Shown: positions 6,516 to 7,581 of the stretch, piece after piece
Layout of the letters: the number at the start of each line of letters is the position of its first letter
How positions within the stretch are numbered: the stretch's first letter is position 1
Assembly: GCA_017629325.1 (NCBI GenBank)
Contig: JAGBXL010000007.1
Span: 1 to 7,581 of the forward strand
Direction: 5' to 3'
DNA from: Clostridia bacterium
Lineage (GTDB): Bacteria > Bacillota > Clostridia > UMGS1810
Length of the DNA: 7,581 nucleotides
Translations under genes and position numbers: made by a program
The notes under the pieces: model-generated
Seen by the model: only the letters and a program-made list of their open reading frames with translations
The model's database searches: none
Told to the model about the DNA's origin: nothing

Positions 6516-6908
6516 TTATCTCTTTGAGAACTGTGGTGCACGACGTGCAGCTTTGAGACCGTATTTCTTTCTTTCTTTCATTCTGGGGTCTCTTGTTAAG
6601 AAACCTGCAGCTTTAAGAGGAGCTCTGAATTCATCTTCAACAGTGAGAAGGGCTCTTGAAAGACCGTGTCTGATAGCACCGGCCTGACCTGTAAATCCGC
6701 CACCATTAACTTTTGCGATAACATCGTATTTACCTAATGTATCGGTAGCAACGAGGGGCTGTCTAACAACAACTTTGAGTGTTTCAAGACCGAAGAAATC
6801 ATCAATATCTCTATCATTAATTGTTATTTTTCCTGTACCGGGAACGATTCTAACTCTTGCAACAGAACTTTTTCTTCTGCCTGTGCCGTAAAACTGTTCT
6901 TTAGCCAT
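6516..6908 (-). CDS. rpsI: 30S ribosomal protein S9
   Basis: A 130-residue protein, the same length as Bacillus subtilis S9 and alignable along its whole length. It has the N-terminal YGTGRRKSSVARVR (7-20), the signature GGGFTGQAGAIRHGLSRAL (69-87) and the basic tail LTRDPRMKERKKYGLKAARR (104-123) ending in QFSKR. S9 is part of the small-subunit head, and its C-terminal Lys-Arg tail reaches the P-site tRNA. I chose the ATG at 6908, with GGAGG (6922-6918) nine bases away, over an in-frame TTG at 6914 that would lie only three bases from the same binding site and add Met-Asn. The gene follows rplM after 15 bases, and its binding site directly abuts the rplM stop codon, favouring translational coupling in the usual rplM-rpsI order. 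Confidence 0.98.
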   Translation of the reverse strand: MAKEQFYGTGRRKSSVARVRIVPGTGKITINDRDIDDFFGLETLKVVVRQPLVATDTLGKYDVIAKVNGGGFTGQAGAIRHGLSRALLTVEDEFRAPLKAAGFLTRDPRMKERKKYGLKAARRAPQFSKR

Positions 6909-6923
6909 GTTCAATTACCTCCC

Positions 6924-7361
6924 TTATTTAATTAAACCGGTATAAGCTTCCGGTTTCTGTGCAGCATGGTTGTGTTCAGTGCCCTGATATACTCTGAGTC
7001 TTGTTAATGCATTAGCACCGATTGTGTTGTGGGGGAGCATACCTTTAACTGCAAGTTCAATTGCTTTTTCGGGTTTTTCAGCCATAAGGTGTTTGTAGCT
7101 GATTTCTTTGAGACCACCTACATAACCTGTGTGGTATCTGTAGTATTTCTGATCAAGGTTCTTACCTGTAAGAACAACTTTTTCAGCATTAAGGATAATA
7201 ACGAAATCACCACAGTCAACATTTGGTGTAAATGTGGGTTTAACTTTACCTCTTAAGATAGAAGCGGCAGCTGCTGCAACTCTACCAAGTGGTTTATCTG
7301 CAGCATCTATAATGTACCATTTTCTTTCTAATTCGGCGGGTTTTGCCATAAATGTACTCAT
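6924..7361 (-). CDS. rplM: 50S ribosomal protein L13
   Basis: A 145-residue protein, equal in length to Bacillus subtilis L13. Family features are ERKWYIIDAADKPLGR (12-27), ILRGKVKPTFTPNVDCGDFV (35-54), INAEK-like ILNAEKVVLTGK (56-67), and the signature KGMLPHNTIGANALTRLRVY (106-125) followed by GTEHNHAAQKPE. L13 is an early-assembling protein of the large subunit. I prefer the ATG at 7361, nine bases from GGAGG (7375-7371), over the ATG at 7367, which is only three bases from it; the longer version merely adds Met-Asn. It is the first gene of the operon with rpsI and is driven by the promoter at 7404-7432. The predicted leader is about 36 bases, too short to hold an autoregulatory structured leader. 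Confidence 0.98.
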   Translation of the reverse strand: MSTFMAKPAELERKWYIIDAADKPLGRVAAAAASILRGKVKPTFTPNVDCGDFVIILNAEKVVLTGKNLDQKYYRYHTGYVGGLKEISYKHLMAEKPEKAIELAVKGMLPHNTIGANALTRLRVYQGTEHNHAAQKPEAYTGLIK

Positions 7362-7403
7362 GTTCATTTACCTCCGTATTATTTTATTTAATCAACGTTT
7401 GAT

Positions 7404-7432
7404 ATTTTAATATATTTTATCTGTTTTGTCAA
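7404..7432 (-). promoter_or_regulatory. Sigma-A-type promoter of rplM-rpsI
   Basis: On the minus strand, a perfect TTGACA (7432-7427), a 17-base spacer and TAAAAT (7409-7404), one mismatch from consensus. Transcription should begin near 7397. A small inverted repeat ATCAA-CGT-TTGAT (7391-7403) covers the predicted start site and may be chance. Having a strong promoter here indicates that rplM is the first gene of its transcript rather than a continuation of an upstream truA-type operon. Confidence 0.87.
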
Positions 7433-7581
7433 CACTTTTTAGAAAGAAAATTAAAATAATAAATAAAATCTTCGTTTTTCTTTATTTTACTTAAAATATC
7501 TTTGATTATCTCTGATGTTATTTTTAAAATTCTATATTAAATTATTCGTATATTTCTTGATTTTTCTTTAATTTTCTTTAA
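7433..7581. other. Very AT-rich sequence upstream of the rplM promoter, no supported gene
   Basis: A 149-base stretch made almost wholly of A and T runs. No start codon with a ribosome binding site is seen on either strand. The minus strand just upstream of the -35 box is A/T-tract rich, which could act as an UP element for the ribosomal promoter; this is inference. Confidence 0.35.

Noticed and set aside
7362..7397. L13-type autoregulatory leader RNA before rplM
   Set aside because: The predicted leader is only about 36 bases and shows no extended structure, too short for a known ribosomal protein leader.
7434..7539. A roughly 35-codon stop-free stretch on the minus strand upstream of rplM, read as a possible gene remnant
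   Set aside because: It has no start codon with a binding site, is compositionally simple (Ile, Lys, Asn, Phe-rich as expected of AT-rich DNA), and its stop overlaps the -35 box. Chance is the simpler explanation.

Overview
The window is AT-rich DNA from a low-GC Gram-positive bacterium, most probably an uncultured or gut-type member of class Clostridia. The evidence is the base composition, the Firmicutes-type ribosomal proteins L13 and S9, strong GGAGG ribosome binding sites, sigma-A-like promoters, and TetM-like, iron alcohol dehydrogenase and MATE proteins of clostridial style. I cannot name a species. No CRISPR array, tRNA, rRNA, insertion sequence or phage gene is visible.

Layout, plus strand. 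Positions 4-783 encode an unrecognised protein with two membrane segments and three copies of a four-cysteine zinc-knuckle motif, followed by a strong terminator. The gene-poor stretch 784-1103 holds that terminator, a second terminator hairpin (953-990), and a well-formed promoter (1003-1031) whose -35 box lies in a 7-bp inverted repeat. Next, 1104-3719 encodes the most interesting protein here: a complete TetM/EF-G-like ribosome-binding GTPase fused, with no stop between, to a complete Rae1/YacP-type NYN endoribonuclease domain. An iron-type alcohol dehydrogenase (3799-4968) follows after 79 bases with no visible terminator, so the two may share a transcript.

Layout, minus strand. A bidirectional terminator (4975-5016) separates the dehydrogenase from a convergent MATE-family efflux transporter (5028-6398), which has its own promoter. 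Behind it is the two-gene ribosomal operon rplM-rpsI (transcribed from 7361 down to 6516), with its own promoter (7404-7432) and terminator (6465-6497). The last 149 bases (7433-7581) are very AT-rich and I see no convincing gene in them.

How the genes relate. rplM-rpsI is an ordinary housekeeping operon. The transporter and dehydrogenase look like independent neighbours. The GTPase-ribonuclease fusion suggests one protein that docks at the ribosomal A site like a ribosomal protection factor and carries its own A-site mRNA endonuclease. The loop that tetracycline-protection proteins use to displace the drug is not conserved, so a role in clearing or quality control of stalled ribosomes is a better hypothesis than classical tetracycline resistance. 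That function is inference; the domain architecture is read directly from the sequence.
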